Source of the DNA: Parasponia andersonii
Lineage: Eukaryota; Streptophyta; Magnoliopsida; Rosales; Cannabaceae
Reading direction: 5' to 3'
Length of the DNA stretch: 64,000 bases
Assembly: GCA_002914805.1 (NCBI GenBank)
Contig: JXTB01000414.1
Coordinates: forward strand, 1 to 64,000
Shown: piece after piece, positions 22,801 to 34,091 of the stretch
How positions within the stretch are numbered: the first letter of the stretch is position 1
Layout of the letters: each line of letters opens with the position of its first letter
Made by a program: the position numbers and the translations under genes
The notes under the pieces: model-generated
Databases searched by the model: none
The model's input: only the letters and a program-made list of their open reading frames with translations
What the model was told of the DNA's origin: nothing

Positions 22801-25017
22801 CCTGGTGGAGGCAAGGATGGCATCAGAGATATAATAAATGCTGTAATTGATCTATTAGCATTTCCTTTCATTGCTGTCCAGAATGCTCCAGGCTTGCCAG
22901 CTGCTACTGCCTCCATGAATAGTGGTTTGCTTCTCAATATGGGTTCACCAGTTGAGAGGGTTTGCATGGAAGACAAGGACATGGTGAAAGTAATTGAGGA
23001 AGACTTGGGAAAGTATATCAAAATCCTTTTAGAGGTTTGATCTTCTATCCTTATTGCATTCTCTTTGCACAACTTCTTCCCAATGTTTATTTTGTTAGTA
23101 TTTTCTTTTCTGTGTTTTGGTAGAATAATTAGTACATATGCAATTTAGTTTGAACTTTTCTGCACAACAACCTGGAAGCAAGAAAACTGCATGCTTCTCA
23201 CCCAATTTCTTCTGAATCTCCAGGTGGGAGTGCCTGGCATAATTCTTCGGTGTTTGGAGCACATGGAATTAAAAGATTTGGGAAGGCCTGTTGCTTATCT
23301 TGCTAAAATGATACGCCACCCACTTCTAGCAGGTCAACTTGTGAAAAAAGGCTTATTGGATCCGAATAGATGGAGACGATTGCTCAATTGCACGTGCCCG
23401 AAAGAAGTCACATTAGATTCTCTTATGATTGTTTCAGATTTAGCTCGAATGCACAAGGTTTGATATGCTTTCAGTTTCAACCAAAAATTTTCTTCAGAAA
23501 GATATATTAAAAGATCATCAAGGCATATAGCCAACCCCAAAAAGTGACTCCAACTGTAGTATTCCAAACGGCCATTGCTTCAAACTTGATAACTATGTTC
23601 TTCCAAATTCAATCTACAAGTAGACATAGGCACCTTTTTTTTTCCCCTCGAACCAGCCAAGTTAGATCCAGTTCTTGAACAATACAAACTGTCCTATCAC
23701 TCATGCAATATCGTATATGCTGCATTTCTATTTTGCCCCTCCAAAAGGAACCATTGAAGGTTCTACTGGAAGGGCCAGAAACCTTCAAGATTAAGTTCAG
23801 ATTTTGTTGCATTCAGGGATTTTATGAATACATTGACAGAGCTTCTGTGTTGGAGTACTTGAAGGAATTTCTTACTCATGAAGATCCCATTGTACGTTCA
23901 AAAGCATGTAATGCTCTAGGCAACTTGTGCCGGAACAGCTCCTACTTCTATGACTCATTCGTAAGTGTAAACAGTTGAGACTGCTTTATATTTTGTTTCT
24001 GTTTTGGTTCTGTGACAATCAACCTGGTGGATTATTGAACATAACCTCAGAAAGTTACAAGCATGCTCGTGCAATTGTTTGACATATATTCTATTTATAT
24101 TCTAGAACGGTGGATTAGTTTAGAATATTCTTATAACTGAAGGTAATGTCCAGGCAAGGTATCAAATCATCAGCCTCCTTATTGATCGATGCTCTGATCC
24201 AGACAGACGCACGCGAAAATTTGCATCCTTTGCTGTAAGTTCTTTTGCCACTAGAGTCCCTTTAACTTGCTCCTAGCCATAGAGACTTCTTTTCAACAAT
24301 TTTTTTCCGATTAAGAAATTACATAATCAACCTGTGGCATGTTCTACTTTAAAAGTGCAAGAACCAAATGACTGCCTTTAGGAAATGTATCTACTTATAT
24401 GCTTCCTCACTTCTCTCACCACAGATAGGAAATGCTGCTTTCCATAATGACAAGTTGTATGAAGAACTCAGGAGATCCATACCTTATCTTGCCAATCTGC
24501 TGCTCTCAGTAGAAGAGGACAAGACTAAAGCCAACGCTGCAGGTGCATTATGCAACCTTGTTCGCCATTCCAACAAGCTTTGTGAAGACATTATATCTAA
24601 AGGCGCCATGCAGGTTTGTGAACATGTCAAATTTTGCGTGCCCATTTCTGCAAAACTGTCAAACGACCTCACGACTTTGATTTGAAGAATGAAGAACAGG
24701 GTCTGACCCCACATCTTAAGATACATGGCTTTTTGTTTTCACCAATTCATTGAGTAGTTTTGGCTGTGGTGCAGGCTGTAATGAAGTTGGTGGCTGAGTG
24801 TTCAGCGGTACCCCAAAACCCAGTTCCGGGTGGTGTAAATGAGTCACCTCTGAAGGTAGCTCTTATTTCATTATCAAAGATGTGTGCATACCAACCTTGC
24901 AGGCAGTTCCTCCGATCATCGGAGTTGTTACCCGTCATTGGGCAGCTCCGGCAATCCCCAGAGAAAGAAATTGCCAAATATGCCACCGACATTAGCTGCA
25001 AAGTTGCTAGTGGCTGA
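16816..25017 (+). CDS. TIO: TIO/FUSED-type Ser/Thr kinase with C-terminal repeat region
   Basis: 22 exons: 16816-16905, 17007-17081, 17184-17276, 17431-17505, 17652-17744, 17975-18038, 18183-18267, 18862-18934, 19015-19083, 19180-19269, 19468-19543, 19636-19785, 20081-20219, 20321-20492, 20961-21059, 21157-21690, 21877-23034, 23224-23457, 23817-23960, 24154-24234, 24425-24613, 24775-25017; 1341 residues, close to Arabidopsis TWO-IN-ONE. Kinase motifs: [11 protein letters not shown] (14-24), [15 protein letters not shown] (125-132), DFGFA (145-149), GTPLYMAPE. The remainder is ARM/HEAT-like repeats. In Arabidopsis TIO acts with kinesin-12 at the phragmoplast in cytokinesis. Two problems: the base pair after exon 3 is CT instead of GT, and the 19543/19636 junction uses a weak GTTTGG donor because the stronger GTAAGT at 19567 gives a premature stop. 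Recognition of the gene is secure; the transcript structure at these points is not. Confidence 0.9.
17277..17430 (+). other. TIO intron 3 with lost GT donor
   Basis: The conserved exon ends VTEFAQ at 17276 and the next resumes GELFEIL at 17431, but the intron begins CTAATGG where GTAATGG is expected. The acceptor TTGACAG is normal. Reading through stays open for 40 codons to TAG at 17397-17399. Three downstream donors would rejoin exon 4 in phase: GC at 17388 (TATGG/GCAAGT), GT after 17343 and GT after the TAC at 17352. Confidence 0.8.
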
Positions 25018-26049
25018 ACCACCATTTCATCATTTGTTAAAATTCTATTTTTCACGAATCAGCAGTTGCCATTGTTGCTGGTTTATATGTGTTACTTCTG
25101 CCAACTGGAAATTTGGCATGTAAGAGTTTGTTTTGGGTTGGGTTGGTTCCACAAGAGTAGTCCCTGACCCTCTCAAATCAGCATGGTCACATACATTCTG
25201 CGGATATTCTTTTCTTAACGGTAGTTTCAATTTTCCCAAATAGTTACAGAAATGAAAAGTTTGTGCTATAAAAATATAAAAATATAAAAACATGGGTCTC
25301 TAAAACAAAACGGCATGTCGTTTTTTCTGTACATGTCGTGTATTATCAACGAAGACGATCTGTCGTCTCATGAGGATCTTAAATAACTTTGGGCAGCCGC
25401 AACAACGCGACAAAAATAATTGTCACCAAAAGCACCCATCAATTGAAATAATGTGGCTAAAATGTTCAAATATAATTGGAAAACTTAAAATTGTAGGAAA
25501 CTATTAAACGTGCCGTTTATCGGTATATGGATTTTTGATTGCCAAAGAGAAAAAGATAAGAAGAAACCTTAGAAACGAGAATCCGATACAGAGAGTGCAG
25601 AGGGAGGAGATTGATCAAAACTCTGTAGCCGCACTAAACTCTTAAATGGATTCATTTACTGAGTGCTTGATTAAAACGTTAAATAAACGTCGATTTTGAA
25701 CTCAACAAATTAGAAACGACAACCTTAGAGACATTATTATCTGAAAATGATAACGAAAAACAATATTTAACTTTTATTATATAAGAGAAAAAGGAAAGTA
25801 AAAAGAAGTAAAAACCCGAAAGATACAATCCTGAAAACGACATCATGCATGACCGATGGCAATATAGTCAAATGACAACAGCACAAACGGCAGTACGTTC
25901 ACTAAATGGCCTTATCATGTACGATTTTTTTACTCTGGTATTCATATTCCAGTATTGATATTTCGGCCATTTTGCTATAGAATTCGAAAAAACCTGACAT
26001 TTACTTTGAAGGTCCAAGTTCAACAATTTTGCTAATAAAGTGAAAAGGG

Positions 26050-26393
26050 CATGGGTATGACTAACTTAAGACAATGAATTTTCTGAGATTTTTTTTAAAA
26101 ATGACATTTTTAAGAGTATTGAAAATGTTTTATTTATAGTCAAAAGTTAATTGAGTGAAAAAAAAAATTATTTATGACATTTTTAGGAGTTTTTCATTAT
26201 TAAAAAAACTTTTGACTATAGGTCAAGTATTATTGATACTTTTAAAAATAAACACTTGTCCAAAAAAAAATCATTATATATGACTTTTTAGGAGTTTGAC
26301 CACAGGGCAAAGCATTATTGATACTCTCAAAAATGTCATTTTAGAAAAAATTTACATAAAAAATCATTTTGGCCCAAATTAGTCTTGCCCATG
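26050..26393. repeat. MITE-like inverted-repeat element
   Basis: The left end ATGGGTATGACTAACTTAAG matches the right end read in reverse, ATGGGCAAGACTAATTTGGG. The similarity continues inward: AAAAATGACATTTTTAAGAG at about 26097 against its inverted partner at about 26315-26342. The element is about 344 bp, AT-rich and non-coding. A related internal block (TGACATTTTTAGGAG / TGACTTTTTAGGAG) repeats at about 26177 and 26281. No target duplication could be fixed. Confidence 0.6.
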
Positions 26394-26928
26394 TCATTTT
26401 CTCACTAAGAAACCCAAACCCACTATGCATCGTAATAATAGGCCCAAATTTTGAACCGGGTAGTTAACTCCTCCAAAACTCCCCCAAGTACCCATTAATG
26501 ACCAGTAGCAGTTTTTAGGCTCAACAAAATTTTGAGAAAATTAGGCTCAGTAGCGTCTCGTGGTCCTAAGTTTCTGTCATTTGACCGTGTTCTTTTTAGT
26601 TTTTTAGTTTTGCTAATGGTTTTACATATAAAGTTTCAATTTTACGCGTAATTTGTGAGTTTTTGTTACTAATTTGTTGATGTATAAAACAATAATTAAT
26701 AAATATATAAAACTGTTTGCGCGACAAAAATATAATTTAAATTTTAGAACAGATATTTAAAAGTTTTCCCTAAATGTTAGGCTAGTAATAGTGAGGATAG
26801 TTTAGCCAGCCAAGAGGGCAAGGACCACGTCGGCAGGCTTTTTGGGGAGGTTTGAAGAGGGACTTATGAATGGGACTCGTGTAGCACCGTACACACACGG
26901 GCAGTATACAGTTAGCAGTATCACCCAC

Positions 26929-26929
<1 letters not shown>

Positions 26930-26960
<31 letters not shown>
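26930..26960. repeat. (TTA)n microsatellite
   Basis: About ten perfect TTA units in intergenic DNA, followed by CGATTACTATTACTAATC. Confidence 0.95.
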
Positions 26961-26961
<1 letters not shown>

Positions 26962-29900
26962 GATTACTATTACTAATCTAATCTAATCTAGATTCTAAAC
27001 ACACAAATTAATGATTAATAACTCCCCTTTTGACATTTTCCTTTTTCGTTTTCACGATAATGGTGGAGCCCTCTTTTCGACAATTACGCTGACACGTGTA
27101 CAATCGTGCAGCCCCCTAGCTCCGCAAGTGCTAACTGTAGAGGTGTCCGTAAATTCCCTGTCACTGACACGTGTCAAATGCTCATAAACTTTGGTATGTT
27201 CAATTTTTTTTTTTCTTTTTTTTTTTCCCCCCGTAAAAATAAAAGGACCCAATTGGGCTCTTCAAAACCCACGTTTTGCTTGGTTTGGACTTCATGGCCG
27301 CCAAATGCCCCATGTTTTAGTACACTTCTCTCGTCCATTTCTTTATATTATGGTTTTTCCTTTTACGTCCTATTTTTCTATTTTCCTTTTATAATTCTTT
27401 TATAAAAGTGCTAGTGCTATTATTCAAATGAGAGCGGAAGCAACGGTATTAGAAACTCAAAGTGGGGCTTCCCATTGGTGGATTTAATTTGGGTGTTAGA
27501 GGTAAAATGATCAAATGTTTTCGAGAAAACTAAACAATTAACTAATTTTTTTAATTGATTTAAGTAAATATTTATTTTTAAAAAATTATAGTTACATGTC
27601 TATTTTTTTAAAAAAATTCAGTTATATAATATGTTGTATTTTTTTTTATTTTTGTGAGTTTGACATTTAGTTAAATTTTTAAATTTAATCATATACTAAA
27701 TTTTGGGCTAAAAAATACTCAAATAACGAGTCGGTCTAATTTTTTTTAGTCATTCTAAGTATATATTTAATTTTTAAATATTATAACAAAATTATCAATA
27801 TATCATATAATATGTATATTGTGATATGATATACTCAATATAAAAAGTAATATATTTATTATAATAAATTAAAGTTGGTACATAAGTAATAAGTAAGACA
27901 TTCTAAGTTTAGAAAATAAATTTACTGGTCCATTGTTTTACCTATAAAAAGAGAAGATTAAACATTTATTAAAAATTACTGTAAAAGAATGAAACACTCT
28001 AATTTCCATTTTAATTTTAAGTAACTTTTGCAATTATTCTAATTCCGTTCCGACCGTAATCCCACTATTTTAAGTCCTTTCTTTAGAAAATATAATTATC
28101 CACTTACAATTCAATATTATAATAAGTTTAATATTCTTCATACTTTTAAATTGACATACTTTGGGTCAGGTGAAATAATAAATATGATGGGTACAAAAGT
28201 TGTCTAAAAATTACCATTGATCAGGACAATAAAGAAAAACAAAATAAAATAAAATTGTTTAGTGGTCCCATTTGAAAAGTTTCATAATATTAGATAATTG
28301 AAAGAATAAATAAATAAAAGGAAATGTGAGTGTCAGAAAAAGCGGACACACGTTGAGATGATAAGTGACCGTACTTCTCACTCCCTATACTCGAGACAGC
28401 TATAGCGCACTATCCTAAGACAATGACCTCTATTTGATTTGGATGGATAATCTTTGATTAAAATTCCTACAATAACTAAAAGTAATCTCTTCTCCTTTTT
28501 TTTTTTTTTTTTTTCAATTAAAATATTTATTTCTAAATTAAGAAAACTACTTCTCACTGCTACTGGGACCCACAGCATTTATTAGCGAATATATAATAGA
28601 GGATAGCAATGTCTGTACGACGTAGGATGACGTGGTCACTTGGGAATCAAACTTTTGTGATAAGACACGTCTGCCCTTTAACTTTTTTTATTAAAAAAAA
28701 AAAAAGAAAAAGAAAAAATAGAAAAGAGTAATGTTCAAAACACTATTTATTATATTTTACCAAAAAAAGTTTGCACCAAAACATAATTTTCACCTGTCTA
28801 ATATCAAAACAATACCATATTATTAAAAATTGTGTGATTCTAAAATAATATTAAAAAAATCAACAAAATAACTATTTTGATTGACGACGATAATGATGAT
28901 GATGAGCCGAAAGCAAACAAAAAAGTTCCATGGGATATCCTAAAACTAAAAACAAAAGTTTCAAAGATAAAAACTATATAAAATATAAAAAAAATTAGCA
29001 AGAAAAATAAAACAATTAAAAAGAATACAATCTTCTGGTAATAAACAACGAACTTAAATTTGTATATATATATATATATATATTTTTTAAAAAAATAATA
29101 ATAATTGTTTGAATATATATCTTAAAAATAAACCTGTCAGGAAAGTACCATTTTCCTTGAATATTTTGCTGTGTTAGACTGTGAGTAATAAATATTAAAA
29201 TGCGGGGTTCATTTTTCTTTTCCAAAAATAAAATAACGCTTTCATCAGTAATTAAGGCATATGTGGTATATTCAAGTCAAAGGTTTCCGGGTAGTAATGA
29301 AATTATACCATATCGGAATTTTTATTTTTTATTTTTATTATTTTTTTTTTAGAAGTACTATATTGGAACTAGCAATTAAATTAGTTTTTCTAGCTAGACT
29401 AGACTATTACGATAGGTTTTTTTTTTTTTTTTTTTAAATTGTTTTAGACTGGCTGCAATTTAAACAAGGAGGTGCTAGTCGCTTTCCGATACCCCACCTA
29501 GGTACCGACCTATCAAATTTGTTTGCAATGTAGCCCTATAATTAAGACTATCTGTCACGTTCTTTATATAATTTTGGTATAGACCATTTAAAGCAAACAC
29601 AGTGGATTGGACACAAATTGACATGTATATAACTCACTGGAACCACTATTTTTTTTTTTTTTTTTTTTGAAGTAATGTAACGTCATGAAGAAGAAAAAAG
29701 ATATACTATCAGTATCAAACACACAATATGGTGTTTGATTTAAATTCCATGCGTGGATTATATAACTAACTCTTAATTGCTATACGAAGACAAAAGTCAT
29801 AATAGCTAATAAACTTGACTTTCCCCTTAAGAAATTTATACATGATTAATTACATCGTAACAAAAAAATTATATGCTAAGTTGACCGTTCAACATTTGTA

Positions 29901-30985
29901 ATTACAACATATCATAAGTTTTTATTTGCTAAAATTGTAGAGTGGTAGAAAAGCCAAAAGGCGTACATTTTTTTAAACTAACGTGGTTAGTAGTATAGTA
30001 TAGTATAGTATAGATTTGGCTCATTTTCGTATGTTACTTATTATAATGTTGTTTCCAACTACTATTCCACGAAAGCTACATATACCATATTACTTATTTT
30101 TCCTTTTGTACGATAAATTTATATCAAGACAAAGAGGGATATATGTATTCAATGTCAACTTCAATTGCTATCATTCTGTCATTTTCATCCACACATTTCA
30201 TAGAGGGACATATGAAATGAAATAACACATATAATAGCCATTCTATTATTCCAATGGCTATCAAAGGCTTACAAGTTTTTTTCTTTCTTTTAATTTTAAA
30301 AGGGATCAAAGGCCTCCGAGTCTCGTTGGTCGTTATTAGTTTTACGTCAGTTTGAAACATTAATACTTTATCCAAGCTAACTATAAATATTTTTCAAAAA
30401 TTGTATTATTATTTAATAAATTTTAATTAAATTGACGTTGACTACTATCATATTTTATTTGTTAAAATTAAGATTAAAATTTTATAAGAATTTAAAATAT
30501 TAAGATATTAATTTACAGAATTTTTAAATAAAGATATTATTTTACAAATATTCAAAAATTAAAATTTTTTTTAAGTTAAAAATTAGGATATTTTAATGTT
30601 ATTATCCCTAAAATAAATAGATAAGATATAACATATCAAATTCATTCTTACTAAAAGCGTGGGTTTTATATGACATGTTTTAAATTTTGCACATATTACT
30701 TATATCTACTCAAATATTATTACCCTAAAATAAATGTCATTACTTATTCGTATTTCCATAATAATTTTATTTTCATCTTATTAAAATTTTTGTTTTATTA
30801 TTCAACAATCATCTACCTATATATTCATTGTTTGGTAATTTTGTATATAATATTTAAAATATAAAATACCGTACATTATGATTTATATTAGACTTAGCTT
30901 GGAGACATTTTTTTTTTTAAAAGGTCATGCTAAAATTTGACATTGAAATGTGATTTAAACTGAGCATGCTCATTGGAGATGTTAT

Positions 30986-30988
<3 letters not shown>

Positions 30989-31050
<62 letters not shown>
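30989..31050. repeat. (GA)n microsatellite
   Basis: About 31 perfect GA units, the longest GA tract in the window, in the gene-poor region and not close to a recognised gene start. Confidence 0.95.
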
Positions 31051-31053
<3 letters not shown>

Positions 31054-32267
31054 TGTTACATAAATATTTTTTTTTTCCTTTAATGTATATACGAAATTGA
31101 GACAATTTGTTGTGTTATTGTCTATAAATGTAAATAATAAATAAATGGCCCACAAATGCTGAACTTACTGTGGACCAAACAAGGCTCATTTCCCTATAAG
31201 GGTGTATCTCGTAATCTCATCTTCCGCCCACTTACAAAGGTTGTAAGTGAAATTTCAGTCAGCCTCATGAGTTATGTTATCGTTAGGGCAACCTCATGGC
31301 TCGTGGATGGTACACAAACAATGCCGTACTGCCATTTGTCAGTATTAGAAAACTGTTGGTGGAAGTTGCTCTGTTTTTTTTTTTTTTTTTGGGGGTGTGG
31401 GGGGTTTGAATTTTCAAGCCTAGATTAAATTAAAAATGATAAACAAAAATTAGTATTTAATGATGCGATAATTAAATATTTTTATAGATGGGACAATATT
31501 TCCATAGAGCTAAAAAAAAAAAAATATAGTACAAGTGATATTAATACATCGACAATCTTATATTAATTATGCTGACTTTAAATTTTAGGACATGTGTATT
31601 TGTATGGGCCTAGGCAGCGGGGCTCTTCTTCTTCTTCTTCTTCTTATTTTTTTTTTTCCTTTGAAAAATGGATATTAGCTGTTGCATAAAAATGAGACTG
31701 GTAGGAATAGCGTCCCCGTGCGATGAACAAGATGCCGTATACAGTGATTGAAGCTGCGGTGGTCCTCGTAGGAAGAATAAGAATTATAATGACGATTATT
31801 CTTTAATTTTATTTTTATTGCATATAAATCACTATTGCTAATCACCTATATATATAGCTACAACTTTCTCATTCTTCATCTTGATTTATTGAAGGAAAGT
31901 GTCATCATTATTTATAAACTTTCATTTGTCAAAACCCACAAAATTGAATCAAAAAAAATAATAAACTAGCATCATAAACGCATTCTAAACTTCAATGTCC
32001 ACACTTTTAATATTCTACTTTTTTAAAAACACATATATTATAGGAAATAAAATCAATTGCTAATTCCAAGTTGTTGTTTTTATTTGCACGTAATTGAATT
32101 TAGTTTGATTTATTTTCGCCAATTCATCGTGAAATCAAGAATTGAATTGCGAACTTATTTATAAGGCAAGACGTGGGAGTTAAGTTCTTATTTTCAAGTC
32201 ACAAATGTAATTTGAATTATTCAATTTTTTTTTTGGCTAATATAATTTAACATTATCGATAGCTAAA

Positions 32268-32439
32268 TCTAAATTGAAAGGTATTTTAATAATCATTCTC
32301 AACTCACTTAATTTTAACTAGTAAGCATTATAAGAATCAAATTCCTAATGATTATCTAAATTGAAAGGTATTTTAATAATCATTCTCAACTCACTTAATT
32401 TTAACTAGTAAGCATTATAAGAATCAAATTCCTAATGAT
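32268..32439. repeat. 87-bp tandem duplication
   Basis: The unit TCTAAATTGAAAGGTATTTT...CCTAATGAT occurs at 32268-32354 and again at 32355-32439 with essentially no differences until the end. Non-coding. Confidence 0.9.
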
Positions 32440-33149
32440 GATGCTAGGTGTACTACTAATTTTTTAATATCAACACATGTGTTATATAAATTATTATTAT
32501 TCAATTGGTATATTAAAACTTATTATTAATAAGTTAATCATATTCACTAATTAAATAATACTAATTCACGTATTATATGCGTTGGTATCGAAGATTTACT
32601 ATAAATTTTGAGATACTATATATTTTTTAATTTCCAAAATCCTACCATTATTAAAAAAGATTTATAATGAAATTCATATTTAAGACAAGACAACAAGAAT
32701 AAAAGAATATAAAGAATATGGAAAAAGTATAAACAAATAATACAATTAGCAATTGTGACAAGACAATATAATCCATCAATCAAGCTCTTTTTTTGTTTTT
32801 TTTTTTGACAAATAGTAAGATAATGCTTATATCATTTTAGCATAATCATAGCTACACTTAACCTAACACCCAAAAAAAAAAAAAAAAAAGATTATGATAT
32901 TTTGATTGGCGAATAAGAGGGTGAGCTTAGGGAGTAGAGTTAGAGGGGTGGGCACGGGATAATAATCGAGTGGTCTCGGGTTTGGGTTGTTACAGACTAG
33001 AGAGACGTATGGGACAAGGAGGAGGGTAGTCAAGTCTACAACAGTAAATCAGGTAGTGAGAGAGAGTGACAATGTGACTGTGTTAGTATAAAACTATATT
33101 ATTATATAAAATCTATATAAATGTTAACATAAAAATAAAAATAAAAATA

Positions 33150-33197
33150 ATATAAAGTATAGACATAGAAAAGGAAAGGGAAAGCTCCTCTTAAAAG

Positions 33198-33237
<40 letters not shown>

Positions 33238-34091
33238 TATATATATATATATATATTTATAGAGAGAGAGAGAGAGAGAGAGAAAAAAAGGGGCCGGCAA
33301 AGGCAGAAACAGCAGCAGAACCTTTGTCCTTGTCATATGAGAGAGAGTGAAAATAAAGTATAAAAACATAGAGAGAGAGAGAGAGAGAGAGAGTAAAGAG
33401 TTGAGGAGAGAGAAAGTGAGGGTTGGTGCAGAGTTAGCTGCGAGAACCAAAAAGAGGAAAAGTAAAACTGGGAAAAAAAGATAAAAACAAAAAAAAGAAA
33501 AAAAAAAAAAAAGGAGAATAAAAAGGAAGGCTCACTCACAATCACAAACCCTAACCCTAGATATGGTTCGGAGGATTTGAGTGTTGTCAAACCCAAAGGA
33601 ATGAGATTCAACTCGCTCTGAAACTCAAGCTCTGCCGGGACTTCAAGATCTTTCTTCTGCAAGCTCAAATTTAGGGTTTCTCTGGGTTTTGTTGAAGAGG
33701 GTTTGCTTCGAAAAGACGCTTTTCGCTGTTGGGTATTTCTGCTTTCTCTTTTTTTTTTTAAAAAAAAAAAATAATTTTTGTTTTGGCTTTGACTGGGTTT
33801 TGAGTTATTTGATGAAAAGCATTACTTGTACTGGCTTGAAGGTGTTATTGGTGTTGGTGTTGTTTATCCTGAGCAAGCTCACTGATAAAACTTGAAGCAA
33901 AAGGTTATGTACTGAAAGATATACAGAGAAGAAGAGAGAATTTTTATCTGGGGTACTGCATTTCGTGAAATTGTTGCAGTTTTTTTCTGGTTCTCGTCTG
34001 AAGAGTGTTTTTTGGGGAAGACCCACCAAAGAATTTTCTGTTGGTTTAAGATTGGATCTTTGCGCTGGAGCGATTAGGGTTACCGGGGACA
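33150..34091 (+). promoter_or_regulatory. TPR4 promoter-proximal region and 5' leader
   Basis: Three GA tracts (about 33205-33233, 33264-33282, 33369-33392) and an AT run (33239-33256) precede the telobox-like AAACCCTAACCCTAG (33547-33561). That motif is common near plant transcription starts of growth-related genes. The leader up to the ATG at 34092 has several short upstream ATGs. The transcription start was not determined. Confidence 0.45.

Larger units (their letters stand above)
25018..33500. other. 8.5 kb gene-poor region
   Basis: I see no gene that can be supported on either strand. It begins with the TIO 3' flank and ends in the TPR4 upstream region. Contents: a MITE-like fold-back (26050-26393), microsatellites (TTA 26930-26960, TA 29063-29082, TAGTA about 29990-30012, GA 30989-31050, TTC about 31629-31645), long A or T runs, and an 87-bp tandem duplication (32268-32439). 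A stretch at 31145-31420 is less AT-rich and holds a 90-codon ORF without recognisable family. Composition suggests decayed transposon DNA. Confidence 0.6.

Noticed and set aside
21193..25017. ARM/HEAT-like region as a separate gene from the kinase
   Set aside because: All exons from 16816 to 25017 join in phase, and the kinase plus long C-terminal layout and total length match the TIO family.
31156..31428. 90-codon plus-strand ORF as a possible small gene
   Set aside because: No domain, no splice context and no recognisable homologue; it ends in a low-complexity T/G run. Kept only as a composition observation.
30917..33450. Ser-Leu repeat peptides from GA/CT microsatellites
   Set aside because: Translations of simple repeats without coding support.
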